This document shows positions 30,746 to 40,123 of a stretch of 64,000 nucleotides of DNA, one piece after another. The stretch spans positions 89,510 through 153,509 of the forward strand of contig NZ_AYVY01000012.1 of NCBI RefSeq assembly GCF_000503055.1, written 5' to 3'. The notes under the pieces are model-generated. The model was not told the DNA's origin and ran no database searches. It worked only from the letters and a program-made list of their open reading frames with translations. Each line of letters begins with the position of its first letter. Position 1 is the stretch's first letter. The position numbers and the translations under genes were made by a program. This DNA is from Mesorhizobium sp. LSHC420B00. GTDB taxonomy: Bacteria > Pseudomonadota > Alphaproteobacteria > Rhizobiales > Rhizobiaceae.

Positions 30746-31171
30746 ATGGAAGCACGTAAGATCATTCCGGCAGTCTCGGTCTGCGTCGTGCGCGAGAACA
30801 CGGTGCTGCTGGTCAAGCGGGCCAGACCGCCCTCGCAGGGCCTTTATGCCTTTCCCGGTGGCAAGGTCGAAGCCGGCGAGACGCTGGAACAGGCAGCAAG
30901 GCGCGAATTGCTGGAAGAGACCGGATTGCAGGCGCGCAACTACCGGCCGCTGCGGGAAATCCACATCGACGGCAGCGGCAATGGGCATCCGGTCGACTAC
31001 CGGCTGACGGTGTTTGGGGCCAACTATGCCGGCGGCGAGGCGGTGGCCAGTGACGACGCCGAAACCGCCGCCTTCTATACACTGGCCGAAATGACAGCGA
31101 TGCAGCTTGCCGATGCAGTGTTTGATATCGCCGACGGCCTGCTGGCCACCAGCAAGGGCGGCGCGAACTGA
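30746..31171 (+). CDS. Nudix hydrolase
   Basis: 141-residue pyrophosphohydrolase. The Nudix box GX5EX7REUXEEXGU is complete from G39 to L61 (GKVEAG-E45 ... RELLEETGL). The first strands [20 protein letters not shown] and the [11 protein letters not shown] loop resemble ADP-ribose or nucleotide-clearing members. Divergent from the SRAP gene, 123 bp away; the pairing of DNA-damage shielding and nucleotide sanitation may be chance. Confidence 0.92.
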   Translation: MEARKIIPAVSVCVVRENTVLLVKRARPPSQGLYAFPGGKVEAGETLEQAARRELLEETGLQARNYRPLREIHIDGSGNGHPVDYRLTVFGANYAGGEAVASDDAETAAFYTLAEMTAMQLADAVFDIADGLLATSKGGAN

Positions 31172-31219
31172 GCTTGAGAATCGCCTTGCAGGCAACAAAT
31201 TGTTTCAGCACAAGGGCTC

Positions 31220-31597
31220 ATGAACCGCACATCACCGTTTCTCGCCGCCTGCCTCGCCGTCAGTGTGGTTGTCGGCTTGCGTCCTGCCATTGCCGCCGAG
31301 GCGCCGTTCGAGCCCGGGCTGTTGCGGCTGGCGGAAGTGCTCGGCTCGTTGCATTTCCTGCGCAATCTATGCGGCGAGAAGGGCGACCGGTGGCGGGCCG
31401 AGATGGAAAAACTGATCGCATCAGAAAATCCGAACCCTGAGCGGCGCGCCCGCTTCATCGCCAGCTTCAACCGCGGCTACCGATCCTTCGGCGGCAGTTA
31501 TACGCAATGCACCGCCTCGGCGACGGAAGCCATCAGCCGCTACATGAAGGAAGGCGAGACGCTGTCTCGCGACATCGCCTCGCGCTACGGGAACTGA
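31220..31597 (+). CDS. TIGR02301-like secreted protein
   Basis: 125 residues with a clear Sec signal peptide (MNRTSPFLAACLAVSVVVGL ... AIA-AEA). The mature part has the rhizobial pattern LGSLHFLRNLCGEKGDRWRAEM and a second Cys (YTQCTASATEAISRY), suggesting a periplasmic disulfide. The family is widespread in Rhizobiales with no known function. It follows the Nudix gene by 48 bp and may share its message. Confidence 0.8.
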   Translation: MNRTSPFLAACLAVSVVVGLRPAIAAEAPFEPGLLRLAEVLGSLHFLRNLCGEKGDRWRAEMEKLIASENPNPERRARFIASFNRGYRSFGGSYTQCTASATEAISRYMKEGETLSRDIASRYGN

Positions 31598-31971
31598 CGG
31601 CGGCAGCTGCCGTTCCGGCAAAGCGGAATCAAGCGTCGGCGCTGTTGGCGGCGGACGCGTTCGACACTTCTCCGCTTGCCTCGGGTGAGGTCTTGGTGCA
31701 AACCTGATGTTGCACTTTTGCAACTATGTTAACGAAACGTTAGCGCGCAGATGTGAAATTAACTCAAACTGAAGGTTTCCGTCCCCTTGGCCGGCCTAAT
31801 CGGGTAAGTTTGAAACGGATCGGACGCAGGTTTGCTTAATGCGACGGGTTTTGTAGAAAACGACCAAAAAAATGTCGCATTTACAAGTACTTACTTCGCC
31901 TGCGTGTAAAAGGGACAACTCAAGCTTGATCCCTATCCAACGGATCACCGCTTGAAAGGGTGGACATCGCA
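31598..31971. other. 374-bp A+T-richer intergenic region
   Basis: No gene. It contains several T-rich stretches and a spaced inverted pair (AATGCGAC near 31840 with GTCGCATT near 31873), which may be a hairpin or operator ahead of the 85-residue gene. Promoters are likely here but none was assigned. Confidence 0.5.
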
Positions 31972-32229
31972 ATGGAACATGGCGTCAACGACATCGACGC
32001 GCTGGTCAGGGAAGAAAAGCGCCTGACCGCCGTGGAAAGCCACAGCGAAGCCTGGGCGGAAGGATTGTCGGCGGGGATCGAGCCGGAAATCATCGCCGAG
32101 GCAGCCCTCGAAACGGCATTCGGCGAGATGCTGCGAACCAATGGCGAGACCTCGGCGCTTGCCCTGCTCGATCGCATGCGCGAAAAGGTGGTTGCCGGGG
32201 CCTTCGAGCCCGAAAGGCTGCGGCACTGA
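31972..32229 (+). CDS. Small helical protein of unknown function
   Basis: 85 residues, acidic, almost all predicted helix (VNDIDALVREEKRLTAVESH ... ALALLDRMREKVVAGAFE). No Cys, no signal peptide. ATG 31972 has GAAAGGG upstream at a workable distance; a GTG at 31960 is too close to that site. No family recognised. A 15-bp direct repeat follows the stop. Confidence 0.6.
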   Translation: MEHGVNDIDALVREEKRLTAVESHSEAWAEGLSAGIEPEIIAEAALETAFGEMLRTNGETSALALLDRMREKVVAGAFEPERLRH

Positions 32230-32260
32230 CCCCGGTTCTTTGACGACGGCGCGTCGCCGG

Positions 32261-32290
32261 ACATCATGTCCGGGCACATCATGTCCGGGC
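32261..32290. repeat. Two direct copies of a 15-bp unit
   Basis: ACATCATGTCCGGGC is repeated twice without a gap, with a near-palindromic CCGGACATCATGTCCGG at the left end. It lies in the leader of the next gene and could be an operator or a replication-slippage product. Confidence 0.6.
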
Positions 32291-32325
32291 ACATGAGTGG
32301 GCCTGGAACCAGGGAGTAGCAGGCG

Positions 32326-33129
32326 GTGAATTTTTCGATATCAGGCAAGCCGCGCGGCCTGGTCCTCAGCATTTGGCTTATCGCCTCCTGCGCCACGATT
32401 CCCCTTGCACTGTTTCTTGCGAGCAGTCCCGCTCACGCCCTCAGCGAGATCAAGCGCGAAGACCTGCCTTCGCCGGTCACGCCGCCGCCCGACGGCGACA
32501 TGTCGCCGCCCGGAAGTACCGTGCCGATGCCCGGCCCGCTCGGCACGACGCCACCTGCAGCCAGCCAGCCGACTCCGTCCGACGAGCCAAGGCAAACCGA
32601 ACCGAAAGGGCCAGCGGACGACGGCGGCATGGCCAATCCGCATGTCGATCCGGACGCGCCTGTGCCCGAAGTCGTTTACGACCTTGCCAAGTTGCCGGAA
32701 CCGGTCAGGCGCATGCACGATCTGATCGTCGAGGCGTGCAAAAGCGGCGACATCGAAAGACTGCGGCCGCTGATCGGCACGGGCGACATGATGACCCAAT
32801 TGTCGCTGGGCGACATGGAGGGCGACCCGATCGCCTTCCTGAAAGGGCTTTCGGGCGACACGGAAGGCCAGGAAATCCTCGCCATCCTGGAAGAGGTGCT
32901 CAATGCCGGCTATGTCCATGTCGATGCAGGCACGCCGCAGGATCTCTACGTCTGGCCGTATTTTTTCGCCCTGCCGTTGGACAAGCTCGATGCCAGGCAG
33001 CGGGTCGAGTTATTCAAGATCGTCACTGCCAGCGACTATGACAACATGAAGCAGTTCGGCGCCTACATCTTCTACCGCGTCGGCATCACGCCGACCGGGC
33101 AATGGACGTTCTTCGTCGCTGGGGATTGA
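32326..33129 (+). CDS. Exported protein with Pro-rich linker, unknown function
   Basis: 267 residues starting at GTG. The N-terminal hydrophobic helix (LVLSIWLIASCATIPLALFL, ending AHA-LSE) is a probable signal peptide. A Pro/Asp-rich linker of about 70 residues leads to a C-terminal domain of about 150 residues (LPEPVRRMHDLIVEACKSGD ... YVWPYFFALPLDKLDARQRV ... YRVGITPTGQWTFFVAGD) that looks globular and conserved. No enzyme motif was recognised. Probably periplasmic. Confidence 0.75.
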   Translation: MNFSISGKPRGLVLSIWLIASCATIPLALFLASSPAHALSEIKREDLPSPVTPPPDGDMSPPGSTVPMPGPLGTTPPAASQPTPSDEPRQTEPKGPADDGGMANPHVDPDAPVPEVVYDLAKLPEPVRRMHDLIVEACKSGDIERLRPLIGTGDMMTQLSLGDMEGDPIAFLKGLSGDTEGQEILAILEEVLNAGYVHVDAGTPQDLYVWPYFFALPLDKLDARQRVELFKIVTASDYDNMKQFGAYIFYRVGITPTGQWTFFVAGD

Positions 33130-33163
33130 GTGGTCAGGCCTGGCCCTTATTGAGGCAGGGAGC

Positions 33164-34495
33164 TTAGCCCGCCAACGCCTCGGAAAACTCCACCGCCCTG
33201 CCTTGGCCTGGCGTGGCAATCTCGCCTTCCCACATCACGCGCCGGCCCCGAACGATAGTGCCGACCGGCCAGCCGGTCACCTGCCTGCCGTCATAAGGCG
33301 TCCAACCGGCCTTGGAGCCTTGCTGGGCGTTGGCGATGATCTCGCGGCGCTTCAGGTCGACGATGGTCAGATCGGCATCGTAGCCGGCGGCAATACGGCC
33401 TTTCCTGGCGATGCCGAAAATGCGCTGTGGGCCATGGCTGGTCAGGTCGACAAAGCGCTGCAACGTCAGCCGGCCGGCGTTGACATGATCCAGCATGATC
33501 GGCACCAAAGTCTGCACGCCGGTCATGCCTGACGGCGACGCCGGATAAGGTTTTGCCTTCTCGGCCAGCGTGTGCGGCGCATGGTCGGAGCCGAGGACAT
33601 CGACAACGCCTTGCGCAATGCCCTGCCAGACCCCCTCGCGATGGCGCGCGGCGCGCACCGGCGGGTTCATCTGGATCAGCGTGCCTAACTGCGCATAGTC
33701 ATCTGCGCTCAGCGTCAGATGATGCGGCGTCGCCTCGCAAGTCGCGACATCCTTGTGCTGTTCGAGGAAGCCTATCTCTTCGGCGGTCGAGATGTGCAGC
33801 ACATGGATCCGGGCACGGACCTGGCGCGCGATGCGCACCAGGCGCTCGGTGCAGCGCAATGCGGCGATCTCGTCGCGCCACACCGGATGTGAGGACGGAT
33901 CGCCCTCGATGCGCTCGCCGAGCCGCTCGCGCAGCCGGAACTCGTCCTCGGAGTGAAAGGCGGCGCGGCGGCGTGTGTTCCTCAGGATCGAGGCAACGCC
34001 TTCGTCGTCCTCGACCAGCAGGTCGCCGGTGGACGAGCCCATGAACACTTTTATGCCGGCCGCACCCGGCAGCCGCTCGAGATCGCCAGCGTCTTTTGCA
34101 TTGTCGCGGGTCCCGCCGACCCAGAAGGCAAAGTCGCAATGCATGCGGCCGGTGGCACGCCGCACCTTGTCGGCAAGGGTCGTCTCGCTGGTAGTCAGCG
34201 GATTGGTGTTCGGCATCTCGAAGACGGCGGTGACGCCGCCAAGCACCGCTGCCCGCGAGCCCGTCTCCAAATCTTCCTTGTGCTCCAGTCCCGGCTCGCG
34301 GAAATGCACCTGGCTATCGACGACGCCCGGCAGGATATGCAGTCCGCGGCAGTCGATTGTCTCGCCGGCCGACGCCTGGCGGAGATCGCCGATGGCAGCG
34401 ACGCGCCCACCATTGATGCCGACGTCGCGAAAACCCTCGCCGTCGTGGTTGACCACGGTGCCACCTGTCAGGATGAGATCGTAGATGGGGGCCAT
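33164..34495 (-). CDS. pyrC: Dihydroorotase-type amidohydrolase with an altered metal motif
   Basis: 443-residue cyclic amidohydrolase of the dihydroorotase family (carbamoyl-aspartate to dihydroorotate in pyrimidine synthesis). Recognisable parts are EMPNTNP, the Lys region GIKVFMGSS, the His ligands in FHSEDE and VLHIST, and the catalytic Asp in GSDHAPH. The first metal motif is unusual: DSQVHFREPG has Gln where the HxH pair has its first His. I recall this variant in other rhizobial homologues, so it is probably a subfamily trait. Whether it is the main dihydroorotase or a paralogue cannot be told here. Divergent from ygfZ. Confidence 0.85.
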   Translation of the reverse strand: MAPIYDLILTGGTVVNHDGEGFRDVGINGGRVAAIGDLRQASAGETIDCRGLHILPGVVDSQVHFREPGLEHKEDLETGSRAAVLGGVTAVFEMPNTNPLTTSETTLADKVRRATGRMHCDFAFWVGGTRDNAKDAGDLERLPGAAGIKVFMGSSTGDLLVEDDEGVASILRNTRRRAAFHSEDEFRLRERLGERIEGDPSSHPVWRDEIAALRCTERLVRIARQVRARIHVLHISTAEEIGFLEQHKDVATCEATPHHLTLSADDYAQLGTLIQMNPPVRAARHREGVWQGIAQGVVDVLGSDHAPHTLAEKAKPYPASPSGMTGVQTLVPIMLDHVNAGRLTLQRFVDLTSHGPQRIFGIARKGRIAAGYDADLTIVDLKRREIIANAQQGSKAGWTPYDGRQVTGWPVGTIVRGRRVMWEGEIATPGQGRAVEFSEALAG

Positions 34496-34578
34496 GCGGA
34501 TCAGGTCTCTTGCGGGGGAAGTGCCAGCGGCTTACGTAATGGCCGACAGTTTTGCAAGATCAGGCTCGTTTTCCCACC

Positions 34579-35439
34579 ATGCCCTTTGCCTCGCTCAGAG
34601 ATCGCGCACTCGTTTCCGTGTCCGGGCCGGATGCCGCGCACTTTTTGCAGAACATCCTGACTACCGACCTCGACGTGCTCGGGAGCAGCGAAGCAAAGCC
34701 CGGCGCCCTGCTGACGCCGCAAGGCAAGATCCTTTTCGACTTCCTGATCTCGCGCGCCGGCGAAAATGCTTTCCGCCTCGAATGCCGTGCCGAGACCGCC
34801 GACGATTTCATGCGCCGGCTGACGCTCTACAAGTTGCGCGCCAAAGTCCAAATTTCCAAGCTTGATCAGCCTGTTGTGACCGTCCTATGGGAAAGCGCTT
34901 CAACTGCCTCGCAATTTGAATCAGCACCGTTTGCCGATGGGCGGTTCGTCGATGCTATCGTCAAACGCTTCTATGATGGCACCGCAGAAGGAGGCGACCT
35001 TGCCGCATGGCAAGCCTTTCGCATCGCCCATGGCATTGCCGAAAGCGGCACCGACTATCAGCTCGGCGATGCGTTTCCGCATGACGTGCTGCTCGACGAG
35101 ATCGGCGGCGTCGGCTTCAAGAAGGGCTGCTATGTCGGCCAGGAGGTTGTCTCGCGCATGCAGCATCGCGGCACTGCCAGACGCCGGGTGTTGATCGTCT
35201 CGGCCGAACGCTCCCTGCCCGCCTCGGGCGCAGAGTTGACCGTGGAGGGGCGGCCGGTCGGCACGCTTGGCTCGACCGCCGGCACGACAGGCCTCGCCAT
35301 TGCCCGCATCGACCGGGTCAAGGCAGCGTTCGACGCCGGCCTGCCGATCCTGGCTGACGATGTCGCCGTGTCGCTCACCATCCCGCCCTGGGCGAAATTC
35401 AGCTTTCCGCAGGAAGCCGTCGGCGCGGAGGAGGCCTGA
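34579..35439 (+). CDS. ygfZ: YgfZ/GcvT-like folate-binding protein
   Basis: 286 residues. The diagnostic KGCYVGQEVVSR loop with its single Cys is present near residue 196, and the N-terminal LTTDLDVL and LTPQGKILFDFL segments match the IBA57/YgfZ family. These proteins use tetrahydrofolate to help assemble or repair iron-sulfur clusters in certain enzymes. ATG 34579 gives the usual start. The stop overlaps the next ATG by one base. Confidence 0.92.
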   Translation: MPFASLRDRALVSVSGPDAAHFLQNILTTDLDVLGSSEAKPGALLTPQGKILFDFLISRAGENAFRLECRAETADDFMRRLTLYKLRAKVQISKLDQPVVTVLWESASTASQFESAPFADGRFVDAIVKRFYDGTAEGGDLAAWQAFRIAHGIAESGTDYQLGDAFPHDVLLDEIGGVGFKKGCYVGQEVVSRMQHRGTARRRVLIVSAERSLPASGAELTVEGRPVGTLGSTAGTTGLAIARIDRVKAAFDAGLPILADDVAVSLTIPPWAKFSFPQEAVGAEEA

Positions 35440-36071
35440 TGGCGGCCGATCGCGCCGGGGCGCCGCCGCGCGCCTGGCAGCGCATGCTGTCCGGGCGACG
35501 GCTCGATCTCCTCGACCCCTCGCCGCTCGACATCGAGATCTCGGATATCGCTCACGGCCTTGCCCGCGTCGCGCGCTGGAACGGCCAGACCAGAGGCGAG
35601 CACGCCTTTTCGGTCGCCCAGCATTCGCTGCTCGTCGAAACGCTTGTCGGCGAGCTGATGCCGGATGCCGACGCCGATGCGCGGTTGGCGGCGCTGCTGC
35701 ACGACGCGCCGGAATATGTCATCGGCGACATGATCTCGCCGTTCAAGTCCGTGATGGGCGGCAGCTACAGGGACTGCGAGATCAGGCTGCAGCGCGCCAT
35801 CCATCTGCGCTTTTCGCTGCCAGCGGAACTCGACGCGGGACTGCGCAAGGAGATCAAGCGAGCGGATCAGATCGCCGCTTATTTCGAAGCGACGCTGCTT
35901 GCGGGTTTTTCAACGGCAGAGGCGACGGAGTTCTTCGGCCGGCCGCGCGGCTTCAATGCCGAGCGCTTCGATGTCACGCCGCGCTCGGTGACCTGGGCGC
36001 AGAATGCCTTTCTCAAACGGTTTGCGGCGATCGAGAAGTCGCGACGCCAGACTGCCGTTCCAGCCGGCTGA
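35439..36071 (+). CDS. HD domain hydrolase (YfbR-like)
   Basis: 210-residue metal-dependent phosphohydrolase. The metal ligands are in GEHAFSVAQHSLLV and LLHDAPEYVIGDMISPFK, with a later Asp in IKRADQIAAYFEA. YfbR relatives are 5'-nucleotidases acting on deoxyribonucleoside monophosphates. Start ATG 35439 overlaps the ygfZ stop (TGATG), so the pair is coupled. Confidence 0.9.
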   Translation: MAADRAGAPPRAWQRMLSGRRLDLLDPSPLDIEISDIAHGLARVARWNGQTRGEHAFSVAQHSLLVETLVGELMPDADADARLAALLHDAPEYVIGDMISPFKSVMGGSYRDCEIRLQRAIHLRFSLPAELDAGLRKEIKRADQIAAYFEATLLAGFSTAEATEFFGRPRGFNAERFDVTPRSVTWAQNAFLKRFAAIEKSRRQTAVPAG

Positions 36072-36135
36072 AAACGGTAAATTAACCGGCAAGGACAAGA
36101 GTGCCGTGGTTAACCACGGTCCATAGGCGCGCTAC

Positions 36136-38273
36136 ATGCCCGTTGCCGGTATCAAGGCAGGTTCGCCCGTCCGCCGACGACGGGTCAAAGGCGTTGGTCT
36201 GCCGCAACGGATTGAAGACGAGCTGCGCGAACAGAACGAGCGTTTTTCGGCAGCGGTCGAGAACATGTCGCATGGCCTGTGCATGTTCGATGCCGATGAA
36301 CGGATGATCATCTGCAATAGGAACTACATCAGTATCTTTCGCCTCGACGCCGAAGTGGTACGGCCCGGCATCCGGTTTTTCGACATCCTCCAGCACAGCG
36401 TGGACATCGGCATCGCCTCGCAAAGCGCTGAGCAACTCTATGCCATTCGCAAGCCCTATATCGACCAGGCAAAACCTTCCACCTATGAGGAAACGCTTGC
36501 AGACGGGCGTATCGTCAACATTTCGCACCGGCCGCTGGCGTCGGGCGGTTGGGTATCGATCTACGAGGATATCACCGAGCAACGGCGCGCCGAGCAGGAG
36601 TTGAAGGAGCAGCACCGCCGTTTCGACGCGGCACTTGCCAACATGTCGCAAGGACTTTTGATGTACGACGCGGACGGCAAGCTGATCGTGCGCAACGAAC
36701 GTTTTCTGGAACTTTACCATGTCAGGCCGGCCGACCTCCCGCTTGGCATGAGCCACCGTGATGCCTTTAAGCGGCTGCTGGAACTGGGCATTTACACAAA
36801 GCTCGACCCCGACAGCGAAATTTCGCAAATCGAAGCCTGCCTGCGGGCGGGCAAAACACACTAACGCATCGCCATCTTGCCGATGGCAGAACGCTGCTGG
36901 TTGCACGCCGGCCGATGAGCGGCGGCGGCTGGGTCGCGACATTCGACGACGTGACCGAGCGCAGGCGCGTGGAAGAGCGCATGACCCACCTTGCGCATCA
37001 CGACACACTGACCAACCTGCCCAATCGCTCGATGCTTCGCGAACGGCTCGACCAAGCCCTTAGCGAGACGAAAGACGGATCGCTGGCGATATTCTCGCTC
37101 GACCTCGATCACTTCAAGGCGGTCAACGATACTTGGGGCCACCCTTCCGGCGACTGGCTGCTGAAATGCGTGGCCGAACGGCTGCAACGGTGCCTGCGCA
37201 ATGAAACGGACGTTGTCGCTCGCTTCGGCGGCGACGAATTCGTCATAATCCAGTTCAATCTCAAAAGCCCGGGCGATGCGGAAAAACTGGCCAAACGCAT
37301 CGTCGAGATCATCGGAAAGCCGTTTCGCGACAAGCGACACGACATGCGCGTCGGCATCAGTGTTGGCATCGCGCTGTTTCCGAATGACGGCAAGGACACC
37401 GACACTTTGCTGAAAAACGCCGATATGGCGCTCTATCGGGCAAAGAGCGAAGGGCGCAACCTCTACCGTTTCTTCGAACCAGCCATGGATGCGATGGTGC
37501 GCGCGCGCCGGGCGCTCGAAATCGATCTCAGGGCGGCGTTGTCGCGCCGGGAATTCGAGCTGGATTTCCAGCCGATCATGAACATCGCCTCCGGCGAAAT
37601 CGTCGGTGCCGAAGCCTTGATGCGCTGGCGTTCGCCAGTGCGCGGCCTGGTGCGTCCGGACGACTTCATTCCGGCCGCCGAGGAGACCGGGCTGATCGTG
37701 CCGCTTGGAGAATGGGCGCTGCGGAAAGCCTGCACGACCGCGGCAGGCTGGGCGCCTTTGCGCATCGCAGTCAATGTCTCCGCCGTGCAGATCAAAAGCG
37801 GCACCTTTGCCCGCAGCGTCATCTCGGCGCTGGCGTTCTCGGGCGTGCCGGCCAACCGGCTTGAACTGGAAATCACCGAAACGGTGCTGATGGACGAGAG
37901 CGATCTGGTGCTCAAGACACTGAGGCAGCTGCGCGATCTGGGTGTCCGCATAGCGCTGGACGATTTCGGCACCGGCTATTCCTCGCTCGGCTACCTCAGG
38001 CGCTTTCCCGTCGACAAGATCAAGATCGATCGCTCTTTCACCCGTGACATCGACAGTCGCGATACCGCGGCGATCGTGCGCACCATCATCGGGCTTGGCG
38101 CACAGCTGGGCATCACCGTCACCGCCGAGGGTGTCGAGACCGAAGCGCAGCTTGAATTCCTGCAAAAGGAGGGCTGCGTCGAGGCCCAGGGCTATTTGAT
38201 CGGCGTGCCATCGAAAGCGTCGGACATCAACCGGCTGCTGAAGTCGAACGCGACGATCAGGCAATCCGGCTAA
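36136..38273 (+). pseudogene. PAS-PAS-GGDEF-EAL cyclic-di-GMP protein split by a frameshift
   Basis: The first 242 residues hold two PAS-type sensor modules (NMSHGLCMFDADERMIICNR and NMSQGLLMYDADGKLIVRNE) and end at a TAA at 36862. The downstream frame, beginning HRHLADGRTLLVARRPMSGG, completes the second PAS and continues into a diguanylate cyclase domain with intact GGDEF (RFGGDEFVII) and a phosphodiesterase domain with intact EAL (GAEALMRW) and DFGTGYSSLGYLRRFPVDKI. Restoring one base near 36860 (CACACT to CACACCT) reads straight through (KTHLTHRHLADG). A separate start at 36915 would still make a 452-residue GGDEF-EAL protein without most of its sensor. Confidence 0.85.
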
Positions 38274-38364
38274 GTGCGACAGCCGGGCGAGCCAGTCATC
38301 GGCTCAGCCTGGACATCTGCCATCAATACAATGTCTGGATATACCTCGTCGAAGCGCGCGCAGG

Positions 38365-38637
38365 TCAGAGATGTCCGCTCAACGCCTCCACCATATCCTT
38401 GTTCGTCGCCACGGGAACGATCTCGAATTCGACCAGATCCGCCCATTCGATGACCCACCGCTGCAGGAGTGTGACGTCATCGGCCTCCACCAGCAGGAAG
38501 CAGCGGCTCATATCCGCTGCGATCCAGCTGTGGTGCACGAGCAGCGCGTCCGGCTTCAGGCGGCCCTGGTCGCGGAAACGGCGGTAGATCTCCTTACGGT
38601 CGCAGCCGCGAAAATCCTCGGTTACGAAGAACAGCAT
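38365..38637 (-). CDS. DUF3303-type small protein
   Basis: 90-residue ferredoxin-like fold protein: MLFFVTEDFRGCDRKEIYRR, then MSRCFLLVEADDVTLLQRWV and FEIVPVATNKDMVEAL. It matches the layout of the DUF3303 family (dimeric alpha-beta barrel), of unknown role. It lies 22 bp downstream of the RimK-like gene on the same strand, so it may be the third gene of that unit. Confidence 0.75.
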   Translation of the reverse strand: MLFFVTEDFRGCDRKEIYRRFRDQGRLKPDALLVHHSWIAADMSRCFLLVEADDVTLLQRWVIEWADLVEFEIVPVATNKDMVEALSGHL

Positions 38638-38659
38638 CTTTTTCCCCTCAATTCGGATG

Positions 38660-40123
38660 TCATCGGCCCGGCCGGTCCAATCGCTCCAGGAACCACTGCG
38701 TCAGCCGCACCCAGACCTCGTCTTTTTCGCCGGAGTCTTCCCAGCCGTGGTCGAGGTTGGGGTTATCGTTGACCTCGATGACGAAGACGCCGTCCCTGGT
38801 CTCCTTGAGGTCGACTCCGTAGAGGCCGTCGCCGATGCAGCGCGCCGCGCTCACCGCCGTCTCGACGACATGGGCCGGCGCTTCCTTCAGGGTGAAGGTC
38901 TTGATGCCGCCCTGGTCGGGCTTGCCGTTGGCCTTATGATTGACGATCTGCCAATGCTTCTTGGCCATCAGATAATGGACGGCAAACAAGGGTTGGCCGC
39001 CGAGGACACCGACGCGCCAATCATATTCCGTCGGAATGAATTTTTGCGCGATCAGGAGGTCGGAATCCTCCAGCCATTCGGTTGCGAGCGTCTTTAACTC
39101 TTCGAAGGTGCCGCATTTCTTGACGCCGCGCGAAAACGAGGAGTCCGGGATCTTCAGCACCAGGGGGAAGCCCAGCGTCTGCGCCGCAACTTCCAGATCC
39201 GAGATGCCGGCTATCATCACCGTCGGCGGCACCGGTACCTTGTTGTAGGTCATCAGCTCGTTGAGATAGACCTTGTTGGTGCAGCGGATCATCGACAGCG
39301 GATCGTCGATGACCGGCATGCCTTCCTGCTGGGCGCGGCGGGCAAAGCGGTAGGTGTGGTTGGAGATCGAGGTGGTCTCGCGGATGAACAGCGCGTCGTA
39401 GTTGGCGAGCTTGGCCAGATCCCGCTTGGTGATCGGCTCGATTTCGACGCCCATCTTTTCAGCGATCTTGGCCCAGTGGCGCAGCGACGAAATCTCCGAC
39501 GGCGGCAGTTCCTCATGCGGATCGACCAGCGTGGCGAAAGTGTAGCGCGCCGGCGTGCGGCCCTTGGTGTCGCGCCACTCGCGGTTGGTGTAGGTCTCCA
39601 GGCACTGGAGAAAGTGCGTTTCCTCGTCCTCGGTCATCCTGGCCAGGGGATGGAAGCCAATTTTGCGGATCGAGGCCCATTCGGCGCTGTCCCTGATGTG
39701 GACCTCGAGCGCCGGGGCACGAAACCAGTCGAACAGCAGCTTGGCGAAGCGGTCCCAGATCCTGGACGGTCCTATGCCGAAGAAAATGCAGACCTTCTGC
39801 GGGAAAGCGCCGCCCAAATCCTTGCGGCACTTGTTGAGTGCGAGTTCGAGTTCCGGCAACGCATGCTCATAGAGCTTGCGCTCCGACAGGTCGATCATCG
39901 TTTCGACCGTCGGGATGACCTTGTGGCCGCGCGAACCGGCGAGCAGCGAGGCGTAATACCCGCGGCTCTGGTAGCCGTAATTGTTCGATAGGTTGATGAC
40001 CTTCGGCCGCTGCCCGCGAAACAGTGCCGGATGGGCAAGGTAGTCGCGATTGGTGATAATCTTGTGCGGCGTCGCCACCTGGTCGAGATCGTTCTGCCGG
40101 CCGGTAAGGATGACCCAGGTCAT
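38660..40123 (-). CDS. RLAN/RimK family ATP-grasp ligase
   Basis: 487 residues. The N-terminal 200 or so match the RLAN (RimK-like ATP-grasp N-terminal) region, including NLSNNYGYQSRGYYASLLAG. The C-terminal half is an ATP-grasp fold: IDDPLSMIRCTNKVYLNELM, LVLKIPDSSFSRGVKK for the nucleotide, QKFIPTEYDWRVGVL, and the Mg-binding end FVIEVNDNPNLDHG. RimK relatives add amino acids, usually Glu, to peptides or proteins, so an amide or peptide bond-forming enzyme is expected. Its ATG overlaps the stop of the GNAT-C39 gene (ATGA), which ties the two functions together. Target unknown. Confidence 0.9.
   Translation of the reverse strand: MTWVILTGRQNDLDQVATPHKIITNRDYLAHPALFRGQRPKVINLSNNYGYQSRGYYASLLAGSRGHKVIPTVETMIDLSERKLYEHALPELELALNKCRKDLGGAFPQKVCIFFGIGPSRIWDRFAKLLFDWFRAPALEVHIRDSAEWASIRKIGFHPLARMTEDEETHFLQCLETYTNREWRDTKGRTPARYTFATLVDPHEELPPSEISSLRHWAKIAEKMGVEIEPITKRDLAKLANYDALFIRETTSISNHTYRFARRAQQEGMPVIDDPLSMIRCTNKVYLNELMTYNKVPVPPTVMIAGISDLEVAAQTLGFPLVLKIPDSSFSRGVKKCGTFEELKTLATEWLEDSDLLIAQKFIPTEYDWRVGVLGGQPLFAVHYLMAKKHWQIVNHKANGKPDQGGIKTFTLKEAPAHVVETAVSAARCIGDGLYGVDLKETRDGVFVIEVNDNPNLDHGWEDSGEKDEVWVRLTQWFLERLDRPGR

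Noticed and set aside
36861..38264. 467-codon open frame on the minus strand opposite the GGDEF-EAL gene
   Set aside because: His/Arg/Asp-rich translation without domains, entirely antisense to recognised GGDEF and EAL domains; a by-product of G+C-rich codon use.
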